From JAHQVI01 sp963727575 (lineage in GTDB: Bacteria; Pseudomonadota; Alphaproteobacteria; Rhizobiales; Rhodomicrobiaceae): a DNA stretch of 64,000 bases. This document shows positions 1 through 10,072 of the stretch, piece by piece. A program made the translations under genes and the position numbers. Under the pieces are notes generated by a model. That model had not been told where the DNA came from and did no database searches. It worked only from the letters and a program-made list of their open reading frames with translations. Position 1 is the first letter of the stretch. Every line of letters starts with the position of its first letter. The stretch is from positions 57,394-121,393 of the forward strand of contig CAVSIA010000034.1 in assembly GCA_963727575.1 (NCBI GenBank). The letters are read 5' to 3'.

Positions 1-212
1 AGCAGCAGGTTGGCGGTCTGGTTGGAGAGATCGCGGAGATCGGCGTAAGTGAAGGTCCGGTCGCCGTCGTCGCGCGCGTCGATCAGGGCGAGACGGTCCG
101 GCTCGGCAGCGGCCCAGCGGTCGCAGACATCGACGCCGATATTGTAGAATTCGGGGATATCCCAGCGGAAGCGGGCGCGCAACTCGTCATAGGTGGATGC
201 GGCGGGCAGCAT
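1..212 (-). CDS. AMP-binding (acyl-CoA synthetase-like) protein, N-terminal fragment
   Basis: The gene is cut by the window start, so only about 70 N-terminal residues are visible. They read as the N-terminal segment of an acetyl/acyl-CoA synthetase-type adenylating enzyme: MLPAASTYDELRARF, then a FYNIGVDVCDRW stretch, an ALID strand and FTYADLRDLSNQTANLL, the usual opening of the ANL superfamily. Such enzymes activate a carboxylate with ATP before thioester formation. The catalytic motifs lie outside the window, so the substrate is unknown. The start at 212 is well placed behind a strong AAGGAGG ribosome binding site at 218-224. It is transcribed in the same direction as pyrE, 121 bases away. 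Confidence 0.72.
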   Translation of the reverse strand, partial: MLPAASTYDELRARFRWDIPEFYNIGVDVCDRWAAAEPDRLALIDARDDGDRTFTYADLRDLSNQTANLL

Positions 213-333
213 GGCAACCTCCTTCGCTCGTGCACCGACACGCTCACTCATGTGCCCGCGCACGCGCCCCTCGTTGATGCATCGATTTTACCGAACGCCG
301 GCTGGAGCCGCATTTGGATCGATTCATGAGAGG

Positions 334-918
334 TTATTTCAGGCCGCGGCTTCCCGGCTTGATCGCCGGAATGGCCGCAAGCTCCGGCGGCAAAGCATCG
401 GGCTGATAGTTGCGGATGTCCAGCGTGACGAGCGCCGTGAGCGGCAGGCCGAGATCGGCTGTGCCGCCCGACCGGTCGACCAGACACGCCGCCGCGACCG
501 GCTCGCCGCCTTCCGCCGCGATCGCCTTGATGCATTCGCGCGAGGACAGCCCCGTGGTGACGACGTCCTCCATCATCAGCACCCGCGCGCCGGCCTCGAT
601 GGTGAAGCCGCGCCGCAGCCCGAACTGCCCGTCGACGCGCTCGAAGAACAACGCCGGCACGCCGAGCTGCCGCCCCATCTCATAGCCGACCACCACGCCG
701 CCCATCGCCGGCGAGGCGACCAGATCGAACGGTCCCTGCCCCGCTGCCCGCAGCTTCCCGGCCAGCGCCCGGCAAAGCCGCTCGCCCCGCCCGGCATCCA
801 TCATCACCCGCGCGCATTGCAGATAGGTATTGCTACGCAGCCCGGAGGTCAGAATGAAATGCCCGGTAAGCAGCGCCCCGGCGTCGCGGAATTCCTGAAG
901 TACGTCATCGTCGGTCAT
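334..918 (-). CDS. pyrE: Orotate phosphoribosyltransferase
   Basis: This 194-residue protein transfers phosphoribose from PRPP to orotate, giving OMP in de novo pyrimidine synthesis in the cytoplasm. The PRPP-binding motif VLMMEDVVTTG is complete, and the N-terminal GHFILTSGLRSNTYLQC segment and the FFERVDGQFGLRRGF hood region match type I OPRTases. Length is slightly below the usual 200-215 residues. I start at the ATG at 918 (MTDDDVLQEF); the frame stays open upstream but that extension has no family resemblance. In many alphaproteobacteria pyrE lies close to relA/spoT; here they are separated by the alanine-rich repeat gene. Confidence 0.95.
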   Translation of the reverse strand: MTDDDVLQEFRDAGALLTGHFILTSGLRSNTYLQCARVMMDAGRGERLCRALAGKLRAAGQGPFDLVASPAMGGVVVGYEMGRQLGVPALFFERVDGQFGLRRGFTIEAGARVLMMEDVVTTGLSSRECIKAIAAEGGEPVAAACLVDRSGGTADLGLPLTALVTLDIRNYQPDALPPELAAIPAIKPGSRGLK

Positions 919-1012
919 GAGGGTGGTTTTAGCGCGGGACGCGGGGCGTGGAAACTGGTTTTCCAATGATAGGCAGGTTCGATACAAAAGACGAATTACG
1001 TATTAATCCCCG

Positions 1013-1131
1013 CGTCGTCCCGGACGCGCCGCAGGCGTGAGCCGGGATCCATGTCTTTCACCTCCCCATACGGCGGAAACCGACACGCGAGTGGCCCCCG
1101 GCTCTCCGGCCGGGGCGACGATAAGGCAGGC
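1013..1131. repeat. Intergenic GC-rich palindromic repeat unit
   Basis: The stretch starts CGTCGTCCCGGACGCG and continues to GAGCCGGGATCC, then after a spacer gives CCCCGGCTCTCCGGCCGGGGCGACG. Two imperfect hairpins sit in the pyrE to alanine-rich gene gap. Related sequence recurs at 39075-39183 (GTCGTCCCGGA ... CCCCGGCTCGAAGGCCGGGGCGAC), which suggests a dispersed short interspersed element rather than a local terminator. Confidence 0.5.
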
Positions 1132-1243
1132 CGTTTCGTGAGAAAGCCAGCCCTCGGGCTGCGCATAAAGCGGAGTTTCGTATTTCAGCGCTTCACGGGA
1201 TCCGCTAAACTCGTGGCGGAAATTGAGACGGGAATAAGTGCCG

Positions 1244-2864
<1,621 letters not shown>

Positions 2865-2879
2865 GCACCGCCGCTCAAC

Positions 2880-5103
2880 TCAAGAAAACACCCGCTCCGC
2901 GGAATTCACCGCCGACAGGCTTTTCAGCCCGGCAAGAATATCGCGCAGGTGCTTCAGGTCCCAAACCTCGACGTCGATGAGCATGTCGGTGAAGTCTTCG
3001 CGGCGGCCGGCCATTTGCAGGCGGTCGATATTGCCGTTCTTGTCGCCGATGATGGCGGCGATCTTGGCGAGCGAGCCGGGCTCGTTGACGGCGGTAACCT
3101 TGATCTGGGCGGGAAAGCGCTCCTGCGCGCCCTCGTCGATGTCCCAGGTGACGTCGATCCAGCGGTCGTTGTGGTCGAAATGATCCTTCAGCATCGGCGA
3201 GTGGATCGGGAAGATGGTAATGCCTTTGCCCGGCTCCAGAATGCCGACGATGCGCTCGCCGGGAATGGCGCCGCCGGGGGCGAAGGTGATCGGCAGGTCG
3301 GTCTTGGTCCCGCGGATCGGCACACCGTTGGCGCCGTTCATCGCATGCTCGGCCGGCACGCCGCCGGGCCAGCGGAAACGCAGATTGGCGACGCGGCGCA
3401 GATTGAACCAGCCTTCGTCGGAGCGCTTGATCGCCTTGCGTTTCGGCGGCTCCGGCAGCGCCTCGTCGGGGAAGACGGCCTTGTAGACCTCGGCGGCGGT
3501 CAGTTCGCCGCGGCCGATCTGGGCGAGGACGTCCTCAAGCGTCTTCTGCGACAGATGGCCGAGCACATTGGCAACCGACGCCGTCCGTATAGGTCTTTTC
3601 CTGGCCGGCGAAAGTCGACCGGAGGATATCGCGGCCCAGATTGCAATATTGCGTGCGCAGCGCCTCGCGCGTGGCCCGGCGGATGGCCGAGCGCGCCTTG
3701 CCGGTGACGACGATCTTTTCCCACGCCGGCGGCGGCGTCTGCGCCTCGGAGGTGATGATCGCCACCTCGTCGCCATTGCGCAGCTCCGTGGTCAGCGGCA
3801 TGTGACGGCCGTTGACCTTCGCGCCGACGCAGCTATGGCCGATATTGGTGTGCACGGCATAGGCGAAATCGATCGGCGTCGAGCCGCGCGGCAGGGCGAT
3901 CAGGCGGCCCTTCGGCGTGAAGCAGAACACCTGGTCCTGGAACAGCTCCAGCTTGGTGTGCTCGAGGAATTCTTCCGGGTTGTCGCCCTCCAGCAGATTG
4001 GCGACCAGCTTGCGCAGCCACTGATAGGGCGTCGGATCGGCGGTCGCGGAAATGCCGTTGGCGACGACCACGCCGTCCTTGTAGAGCGCGTGCGCCGCGA
4101 CGCCGAATTCGGCGACCTCGTCCATGATCCGGGTGCGGATCTGCAGCTCGACGCGCTGATGGCCCGGACCGACGATCGTCGTGTGGATCGACTGGTAATT
4201 GTTATATTTCGGGGTCGAGATGTAGTCCTTGAAGCGGCCGGGAACGGTGCGCCAGGTGGTGTGCACCGCGCCAAGCGCGCGGTAGCAATCGGCGACGGTG
4301 TCGACGACGACGCGGAAGCCGTAAATGTCGGAGAGCTGCTCGAGCGAGATCTGCTTGTTCTCCATCTTGCGCCAGATGGAGTAAGGCTTCTTCTCGCGGC
4401 CGCCGACCCGCCCATCGACGCCGTGCTCGGAAAGCTTGTTGCGCAGCTCGTTCTCGATGGTCTCGATGATGTTCTTGTTGCGCTTGCGCAGCAGCGCGAG
4501 CTGGCTGAGCAGCGCCTGATAGGCTTCCGGCTGCAGCCATTTGAAGGCGAGCTCTTCCAGCTCGTCCTTCATCTCCTGAATGCCCATGCGGCCGGCGAGC
4601 GGCGCGTAGATATCCAGCGTTTCCTGGGCGATGCGGCGGCGGCTGCCGGGCTTCATATGCTCCAGCGTGCGCATATTGTGCAGCCGGTCGGCCAGCTTCA
4701 CCAGCAGCACGCGGATGTCGGAGGAAATCGCGATCAGCAGCTTGCGGAAATTCTCGGCCTGCTCGGCACGCTTGCTGACCAGATTGAGCTTGTCGATCTT
4801 GGTCAGGCCGTCGACCAGCGCGCCGATCTCCTCGCCGAACTTGTCGACGATCTCGGCCTTGGTCGCCTCGGTGTCCTCGATGACGTCGTGCAGCAGCGCC
4901 GTGGCGATGGTGGCGTCGTCGAGCTCGTAGTCGGTAAGGATCGCGGCGACTTCGAGGGGATGGGAGAAATACGGATCGCCGGATGCGCGCTTCTGGTTGC
5001 CATGCGCCTTCATCGCATAGACATAGGCGCGGTTCAGCAGCTCCTCATTCGTTGCGGGATTATAGCTCTGAACTTTTTCGACAAGCTCGAATTGCCGCAT
5101 CAT
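2880..5103 (-). CDS. Bifunctional (p)ppGpp synthetase/hydrolase RelA/SpoT (one frame break)
   Basis: The enzyme makes and degrades (p)ppGpp, the stringent-response alarmone. Visible domains in order: HD hydrolase (SHPLEVAAI, LLHDVIEDT, LADRLHNMRTL), RelA synthetase (DIYGFRVVVDTVADCYRALG, FKDYISTPKYNNYQSIHTT), TGS (LPRGSTPIDFAYAVHTNIG), a helical region, and a C-terminal ACT domain (KVTAVNEPGSLAKIAAIIGDKNGNI). The frame changes at about 3575, in GTCGGTTGCC. Dropping one G gives a continuous 740-residue protein reading TYTDGVVANVLGHLSQ, the expected family length. The hydrolase and synthetase halves are intact, so only the ACT end would be lost if the break were real. It is the sole Rel homologue seen and follows rpoZ on the same strand, 53 bases downstream. 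Confidence 0.95.
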
Positions 5104-5155
5104 GACGGCAGGCCCTCAACCGCGTCTCGCTGGAGCGAATGCCCGGTTATGACCG

Positions 5156-5566
5156 TCAACGCCCCCGGCTGTTCGGATGCTGATCCGTGGGAATGCTCCG
5201 CTCGAGGCCGCGCAGAAGCTCCTCTTCGGTCATCCGGTCGATCACCAGATCGCTCGACTGATCGTCGCGCCCGAACATCGGACGATCCGAGCCGCCGCTG
5301 GACAGCATCGGAACCGCATCGGCCTCGGGCTCGTCCACTTCGACGTAACGCTGCATCGAATGGATCAGGTCTTCCTTGACGTCCTCGGCCGAAATCGTGC
5401 GTTCGGCGATCTCGCGGAGCGACACGACCGGATTCTTGTCGTTTTCACGCTCGACAGTGATCGGCGCACCCGCGGAGACGGCGCGCGCACGGTGCGCAGC
5501 CAGCAGAACGAGTTCGAACCGATTTGGGACTTTGTCGACGCAATCTTCGACGGTAACGCGAGCCAT
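5156..5566 (-). CDS. rpoZ: RNA polymerase omega subunit
   Basis: This 136-residue protein is the small RNA polymerase subunit that assists beta-prime folding and assembly. The N-terminus MARVTVEDCVDKVPNRFELVLLAAHRAR is the conserved omega core, followed by the alphaproteobacterial NDKNPVVSLREIAE motif and an acidic, variable tail ending MTEEELLRGLERSIP. An AGGA ribosome binding site precedes the ATG. It is followed by relA/spoT, the order typical of proteobacteria and consistent with ppGpp binding at the omega/beta-prime interface. Confidence 0.95.
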   Translation of the reverse strand: MARVTVEDCVDKVPNRFELVLLAAHRARAVSAGAPITVERENDKNPVVSLREIAERTISAEDVKEDLIHSMQRYVEVDEPEADAVPMLSSGGSDRPMFGRDDQSSDLVIDRMTEEELLRGLERSIPTDQHPNSRGR

Positions 5567-5625
5567 GGCGCAGATATCCTATGATTTCCGGAGGACCTCT
5601 CCTTTAAGTAGCGATTTTCGCCCGC

Positions 5626-6198
5626 TCACGCAAGCGCCGCCGTCCCGATTCCGGGGATAAGTCGTTCGTCTACGAATTCAATGATTTGTCCCATTTTCGC
5701 GCGGCTCAGCCGTCGGAGGAGCTGGGCGGCGCTCGCCCCGGTGACGGGGTGGTGCCAAAGGGGCGCGATATCGAGGATCGGCTTGAGCACGAAGGCGCGG
5801 GATTCGATCCCCGGATGGGGAAGCGTCAAACTTAATTGATTATATTTAAAAGTTTGTCTATCCTGTTGCGCCCAATTTAAGATCCGTTTGTTGTAGTCTA
5901 TGATATCCAGGTCGAGGGGCCGCGGCCCCCACCGAGCAGCCTCGCGGCGCCCCGCTCGCGCTTCGATTGATTTGAGCAATTTCAACAGGGCGGCCGGCGG
6001 GCGGGAGGTGCGGACCAGGACGGCGGCGTTTGTGAAGTCAGGCTGATCGACCAATCCGTACGGTTGGGTTTTGTACAGGCGTGAATGACGCAGCACTTCG
6101 ACGCCCGAGTTCTCCAGTTCGGAGAAAGCCGTCAAAATCGTTGCATCTGAATTGCCCCACCGACTGGTTACATTCGATCCCAAACTTATGATAATCAT
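5626..6198 (-). CDS. folK: 6-hydroxymethyl-7,8-dihydropterin pyrophosphokinase
   Basis: HPPK transfers pyrophosphate from ATP to 6-hydroxymethyl-dihydropterin in folate synthesis. The protein has IISLGSNV at its start, then YKTQPYG and QPDFTNAAV, and the signature RWGPRPLDLDIIDY with the ATP/Mg-binding aspartates, followed by LPHPGIESRAFVLKP. I place the start at the ATG at 6198 (MIIISLGSN), which begins directly with the first strand; the ribosome binding site is weak and the frame is open further upstream. The product is 190 residues, slightly longer than E. coli FolK. It is separated from rpoZ by 59 bases on the same strand and divergent from the NYN gene. Confidence 0.93.
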   Translation of the reverse strand: MIIISLGSNVTSRWGNSDATILTAFSELENSGVEVLRHSRLYKTQPYGLVDQPDFTNAAVLVRTSRPPAALLKLLKSIEARAGRREAARWGPRPLDLDIIDYNKRILNWAQQDRQTFKYNQLSLTLPHPGIESRAFVLKPILDIAPLWHHPVTGASAAQLLRRLSRAKMGQIIEFVDERLIPGIGTAALA

Positions 6199-6325
6199 TT
6201 CTAACTTGCTGTCAGCCAGTACGATTTTACGTTGAAAATGAGCCTCAGGGGTTGAGGCAGCGCTGGGGAAGAGCACGGAGCTTACGGCCAAACCGTAAGT
6301 TCAGCCTGTTCCCGGGAAGGACCAT

Positions 6326-6943
6326 ATGAAAATGAATTTTTATCCCTCTGAACGTATTGCGCTCTTTATCGATGGCGCCAATCTTTACGCCACAGCCAAA
6401 GCTCTTGGTTTCGACATCGACTATAAGCGCCTACTCACCTTATTCCGATCGCAGGGTCGCCTGTTGCGGGCACTCTACTATACCGCACTCGCGGAAGATC
6501 AGGAATATTCTTCGATCCGCCCGCTTATCGACTGGTTGGATTACAATGGGTATACCATGGTGACCAAGCCGACCAAGGAATTTACGGACGCCTCGGGCCG
6601 GCGGAAAATCAAGGGCAACATGGATATCGAGCTGACCGTCGATGCCATGGAGCTTTCCGAGCACCTCGACCATGTCGTGCTTTTTTCGGGCGACGGAGAC
6701 TTCCGGACGCTCGTGGAAGCGCTCCAGCACAAGGGAAAGCGTGTCAGCGTCATATCGACGATGAACACCCAGCCCCCGATGGTGTCGGATGAGCTCAGGC
6801 GCCAGGCCGACCAGTTCGTCGATCTCGCCGATCTCGAGGAGCAGGTCTGCCGCGTGTCGAACGGCAATTTTCCGCGCGACAGCGGGGGGCGCGCCACGTC
6901 CAATTACAGCGAGGCGGAAACGGACGACTTTGCCGACGCCTGA
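6326..6943 (+). CDS. NYN-domain (LabA/DUF88 family) protein, putative RNase
   Basis: This 205-residue protein has the PIN-like NYN fold. ALFIDGANLYATAKALG carries the first acidic residue, KGNMDIELTVDAME the second, and HVVLFSGDGDFRTLVEAL the third cluster, all needed for metal binding in NYN nucleases. VSVISTMNTQPPMVSDELRRQADQFVDL completes the domain. The family includes LabA-like proteins and putative RNases; no substrate can be inferred. The last 40 residues are acidic and probably disordered. The start is supported by GGAAGGA nine bases upstream. The 127-base gap to the divergent folK should hold both promoters. Confidence 0.85.
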   Translation: MKMNFYPSERIALFIDGANLYATAKALGFDIDYKRLLTLFRSQGRLLRALYYTALAEDQEYSSIRPLIDWLDYNGYTMVTKPTKEFTDASGRRKIKGNMDIELTVDAMELSEHLDHVVLFSGDGDFRTLVEALQHKGKRVSVISTMNTQPPMVSDELRRQADQFVDLADLEEQVCRVSNGNFPRDSGGRATSNYSEAETDDFADA

Positions 6944-6983
6944 TCGCGGCGGCCGTCCTTCTGTTTTTTATCAAGTCCGGGCA

Positions 6984-7016
6984 GGAAAGCCGTGATCCCA
7001 GGGGTCACGGGCTTCC
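6984..7016. terminator. Imperfect stem-loop after the NYN gene
   Basis: GGAAAGCCGTGATCCC and GGGGTCACGGGCTTCC are imperfect inverted repeats separated by AG, 40 bases after the NYN stop codon. There is no T-run, so it could be a rho-independent terminator only in a loose sense, or one of the dispersed palindromes seen elsewhere. Confidence 0.35.
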
Positions 7017-7109
7017 TAAACAATTGCATTCGACAACCGGCAATGGTCATATGCCGGCCTTCGCGCCTCCCCGCAGGCCGCGCCTTCGAACAACGCCCGG
7101 CTTTAGCTC

Positions 7110-7778
7110 ATGACCACCGAACAGCTTTCCGAAATCGGTGCGGAACCCGCCCGTGATTGCGCCTTCTGTCCGCGGCTCGCCGCCTTCCGGAGCGACAACC
7201 GTGCCGCGCATCCCGACTGGTTCAACGCACCCGTGCCCTCATTCGGGTCCGGCGAGGCGCAGCTCCTGATCGTCGGCCTCGCGCCGGGCCTGCGCGGCGC
7301 CAACCGCACCGGCCGTCCGTTCACCGGGGACTATGCCGGGGTGCTGCTCTACCAGACGCTGATGAAATTCGGCTTTGCCTCCGGCGACTACCAGGAGCAC
7401 GCGGGCGACGGCCTGCGACTGGCTCACTGCATGATCACGAATGCGGTGCGCTGCGTTCCGCCCGCGAATAAACCGGAAGGTGCCGAAATCAATATGTGCC
7501 GTCAGTTTCTCAAGCAGCGCATTTCAGCTTTGCCCGCATTGAGGGCAATGGTGCTGCTTGGCCGGATCGCTCATGTGGCGACGGTCGGCGCTTTGGGGCT
7601 GAAACAAAAAGACTTTCCGTTCGGCCATGGCGCGGCCCACCAAATCCCCGGCGGAAATCTCCGCCTGTTCGACAGCTATCACTGCTCACGTTACAACACT
7701 AATACTGGTATGTTGACTACGCAGATGTTTGAGACTGTGTTTGCTAATGTTCGAAGTTTTCTTGATCGCGCCGCTTAG
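7110..7778 (+). CDS. Family 5 uracil-DNA glycosylase (UDGb type)
   Basis: The enzyme removes uracil and some deaminated or oxidised bases from DNA as the first step of base excision repair. In its 222 residues, CAFCPRLAAFR near the N-terminus (Cys17, Cys20) supplies two of the expected Fe-S cysteines; a third is in AVRCVPPANKP. Motif 1 is LLIVGLAPGLRGANRTGRPFTGD and the C-terminal motif is DSYHCSRYNTNTGMLT, both characteristic of family 5 (UDGb), with no Asp or Asn immediately after GLAPG. It runs in the same direction as the neighbouring NYN and DUF3775 genes, 166 bases after NYN. Confidence 0.9.
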   Translation: MTTEQLSEIGAEPARDCAFCPRLAAFRSDNRAAHPDWFNAPVPSFGSGEAQLLIVGLAPGLRGANRTGRPFTGDYAGVLLYQTLMKFGFASGDYQEHAGDGLRLAHCMITNAVRCVPPANKPEGAEINMCRQFLKQRISALPALRAMVLLGRIAHVATVGALGLKQKDFPFGHGAAHQIPGGNLRLFDSYHCSRYNTNTGMLTTQMFETVFANVRSFLDRAA

Positions 7779-7831
7779 CCGGATGTAGACTGGCGCTCGC
7801 CATACATTCCTGATCTTGTTTACAATTTTAT

Positions 7832-8248
7832 ATGAGTGAAACCATGCTTGAAATTTCCACCCAGAAAGTTGCCCATATCATCGTTCGCGCAAGAGAATAT
7901 GATGCCAAGACGGGCAGCTGGGAGGACGTCGTCGAGGGCGGTTTCCGCGAGGATGATAGCGACTCTATTCTAGAAAACTTCTCCAGCGACTCCACGCGCG
8001 GCGAGTTGGCGGAGTTCATCGCCGGCCTGAACGAAGACGAGCAGGCGAGCCTCGTGGCGGTGACCTGGGTCGGCCGCGGATCCTTTGCCCCGGAAGATCT
8101 GGGCGAGGCGATCGAAACGGCGAAGTCCGAACGGATCAACAAGACGGAAAATTATCTGATGGGTATCCCGCTGCTCGCCGATTATCTGGAAGAGGGGCTG
8201 GAGAAGCTCGGCTATTCGATCGAGGAGATCGAGGAAAAAATCCTGTAA
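7832..8248 (+). CDS. DUF3775 domain protein
   Basis: This 138-residue, very acidic protein has the DUF3775 layout: EISTQKVAHIIVRAREYDAK at the start, LAEFIAGLNEDEQASLVAVTWVGRG in the middle and NKTENYLMGIPLLADYLEEGLEKLGYSIEEIE at the end. The family is common in alphaproteobacteria and has no known function. No signal peptide or membrane segment is visible, so it is probably cytoplasmic. It is convergent with smpB, with a 50-base gap. Confidence 0.85.
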   Translation: MSETMLEISTQKVAHIIVRAREYDAKTGSWEDVVEGGFREDDSDSILENFSSDSTRGELAEFIAGLNEDEQASLVAVTWVGRGSFAPEDLGEAIETAKSERINKTENYLMGIPLLADYLEEGLEKLGYSIEEIEEKIL

Positions 8249-8298
8249 TCGGAAATCCGGCGTGCGAGCAAAGGCGTCCGGATCGGGATCGTCACGCG

Positions 8299-8776
8299 CT
8301 AGCCTTTGTCGCGCAGGAGCCGTGCTTTCTGCCGGCCCCAATCTCGCGCCTTCTCCACTTCGCGCTTGTCGTGAAGCTTGCGGCCCTTCCCCAAGGCGAC
8401 TTCCAGCTTGGCGCGGCCGCGATCGTTGAAATAGAGCTTGAGCGGCACCAGGGTCATGCCGTCGCGCCGCACCGCGCCGATCAGCTTGGCGATTTCCGTC
8501 TTGTGCAGCAGCAGCTTGCGCGGCCGCTTCTCCTCGTGATTGAAGCGGTTCGCCTCGGTATAGCCGGGGATGTAGGCGTTGATGATGTAGATCTCGCCGC
8601 CTTCTTCGGTGGCATAGGATTCGGCAATATTCGACTTGCCCTGGCGCAGAGATTTCACCTCCGAGCCGGTCAAGTACGATGCCCGCCTCGAATACATCCT
8701 GTATTTCGAAGGCGTGGCGTGCCTTTCGGTTCTCCGCCACGATCTTTCGCGGCGGCTGCTTTTTTGGTGCTGCCAT
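8299..8776 (-). CDS. smpB: SsrA-binding protein SmpB (one frame break)
   Basis: SmpB binds tmRNA and delivers it to stalled ribosomes in trans-translation. The N-terminal part (MAAPKKQPPRKIVAENRKARHAFEIQDVFEAGIVL) and the rest (TGSEVKSLRQGKSNIAESYA, GYTEANRFNHEEKRPRKLLLHK, LVPLKLYFNDRGRAKLEVALGKGRKLHDKR) lie in two frames. Dropping one T of GTACTTGACC, at about 8672-8673, restores GIVLTGSEVKS and a 158-residue protein, the normal length. smpB is broadly conserved and usually intact, so a sequence error is the simplest reading. The gene lies nine bases after dapA on the same strand, a common alphaproteobacterial pair. Confidence 0.93.
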
Positions 8777-8785
8777 AATAAAAAC

Positions 8786-9679
8786 CTAAGCGCTGACCGC
8801 CTCGGGCAGAAGCAGGCCCGCCGCATGCAGAGCGTCCTCGACCACGAGTTGGCTCGCTTCTGTCAGCGGGCACAGCGGCAGGCGCACATCCGCGCGGCAG
8901 ATGCCGAGCCGTTCGGCCGCATATTTCACCGGCACGGGATTGCTCTCGACGAACAGCGCGTCATGCAGCGGCATCAGCCGGTCCTGCAATTTCAGCGCCC
9001 TCGCGTAATCGCCGGCGAGACAGGCGTTCTGGAACTCCGCGCACAGCGCCGGCGCCACGTTGGACGTCACCGAGATGCAGCCATGACCGCCATGGGCCAT
9101 GAAGCCGAGCGCCGTCGCATCCTCACCGGAAAGCTGGCAGAACTCCGCGCCCATCATCGCCCGCTGCTGGCTGGCGCGCGCCATATTGGCCGTCGCATCC
9201 TTCACCCCGACGATGTTCGGCAGTGCATAGAGCCGCGCCATGGTGGCGACGCTCATGTCGATGACGCTGCGCCCAGGGATGTTGTAGATGATGATCGGCA
9301 GGTCGACCGCGTCGTTGATGGCCTTGTAGTGCCGGTAAAGACCTTCCTGGGTCGGTTTGTTGTAATAGGGTGTGACGACGAGAATGCCGTTCGCCCCGAC
9401 CGCCTTGGCGAAGCGGCCCAACTCGACCGCCTCGGCCGTGCTGTTGGAGCCGGCGCCGGCGACCACGGGGACACGGCCCGCCGCCTGCTCGACGCACAGG
9501 GCGACGACGCGCTGATGCTCGTCATGCGACAAAGTCGGCGACTCGCCCGTCGTCCCGACCGGCACCAGGCCATGCGTGCCGGATTTGATCTGGAATTCTA
9601 CGAGCTTGCGAAACGCATCCTCATCCAGCGCGCCATTGCTGAACGGCGTTATCAGTGCGGTATACGATCCCCGAAACAT
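8786..9679 (-). CDS. dapA: 4-hydroxy-tetrahydrodipicolinate synthase
   Basis: The enzyme condenses pyruvate with aspartate semialdehyde, the first committed step to diaminopimelate and lysine. The 297-residue TIM barrel has GSYTALITPF at the start, GTTGESPTL for pyruvate binding, VTPYYNKPTQEGLYRHY with the conserved tyrosine, IIIYNIPGRS, and the Schiff-base lysine in NIVGVKDATANM. Length and motifs are complete. It is followed by smpB on the same strand and divergent from the lytic transglycosylase gene; both enzymes connect to murein metabolism, the first by supplying the peptide-stem diamino acid. Confidence 0.96.
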   Translation of the reverse strand: MFRGSYTALITPFSNGALDEDAFRKLVEFQIKSGTHGLVPVGTTGESPTLSHDEHQRVVALCVEQAAGRVPVVAGAGSNSTAEAVELGRFAKAVGANGILVVTPYYNKPTQEGLYRHYKAINDAVDLPIIIYNIPGRSVIDMSVATMARLYALPNIVGVKDATANMARASQQRAMMGAEFCQLSGEDATALGFMAHGGHGCISVTSNVAPALCAEFQNACLAGDYARALKLQDRLMPLHDALFVESNPVPVKYAAERLGICRADVRLPLCPLTEASQLVVEDALHAAGLLLPEAVSA

Positions 9680-10072
9680 GGCAAGACTTTCAATTCGCCC
9701 AGGCGGAGCACTGGCTGCGCCTCAGAAATAACCCAAAGTGACCATAGTGATTTCTCTAAGAAGCGGCAAGCCAAGCCTCCGCGGGGGATTGCCGCCACCT
9801 CGGTAGGGATTCGTTAAGCATTTTCGTCCTCACATTGGACGACGGATAAGGTTTTCTCCGCCGAGAGCGGGACGAGGAAAAGTGGGGACCGGTTTTCCGC
9901 TCGTCATCCCGCTCTGAACTGTTGGAATAGATCACTGTTCATGATTTCGGATTGATCCCAGCCAAAGTCATTGTGATCTAAGGGAATTCGAAAAAAGTGC
10001 GCGTAAACTTTTTGTCTTGCGGTCCCCGTATCAGCAACTTGATAACAGCGACCCTGACAGCTCAATTTGACC
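9680..10072. repeat. dapA/slt divergent intergenic region with a dispersed repeat
   Basis: No gene is visible in these 390 bases. The middle, 9840-9960, holds a repeat-like element with GAAAAGTGGGGACCGGTTTTCC, an imperfect palindrome, followed by CGCTCGTCATCCCGCTCT. It resembles short palindromic elements that I recall as scattered through Hyphomicrobiales genomes. The flanks must carry the dapA and transglycosylase promoters, but I could not assign -35/-10 boxes with confidence. Confidence 0.5.

Noticed and set aside
193..969. Plus-strand open frame opposite pyrE
   Set aside because: The minus strand encodes a complete PyrE with its PRPP motif. The plus frame is Arg-rich and unrelated to any domain.
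2880..5103. Programmed frameshift in relA/spoT or folD
   Set aside because: No slippery heptamer at the sites, and the breaks are +1 in many unrelated genes, which fits sequence error better.
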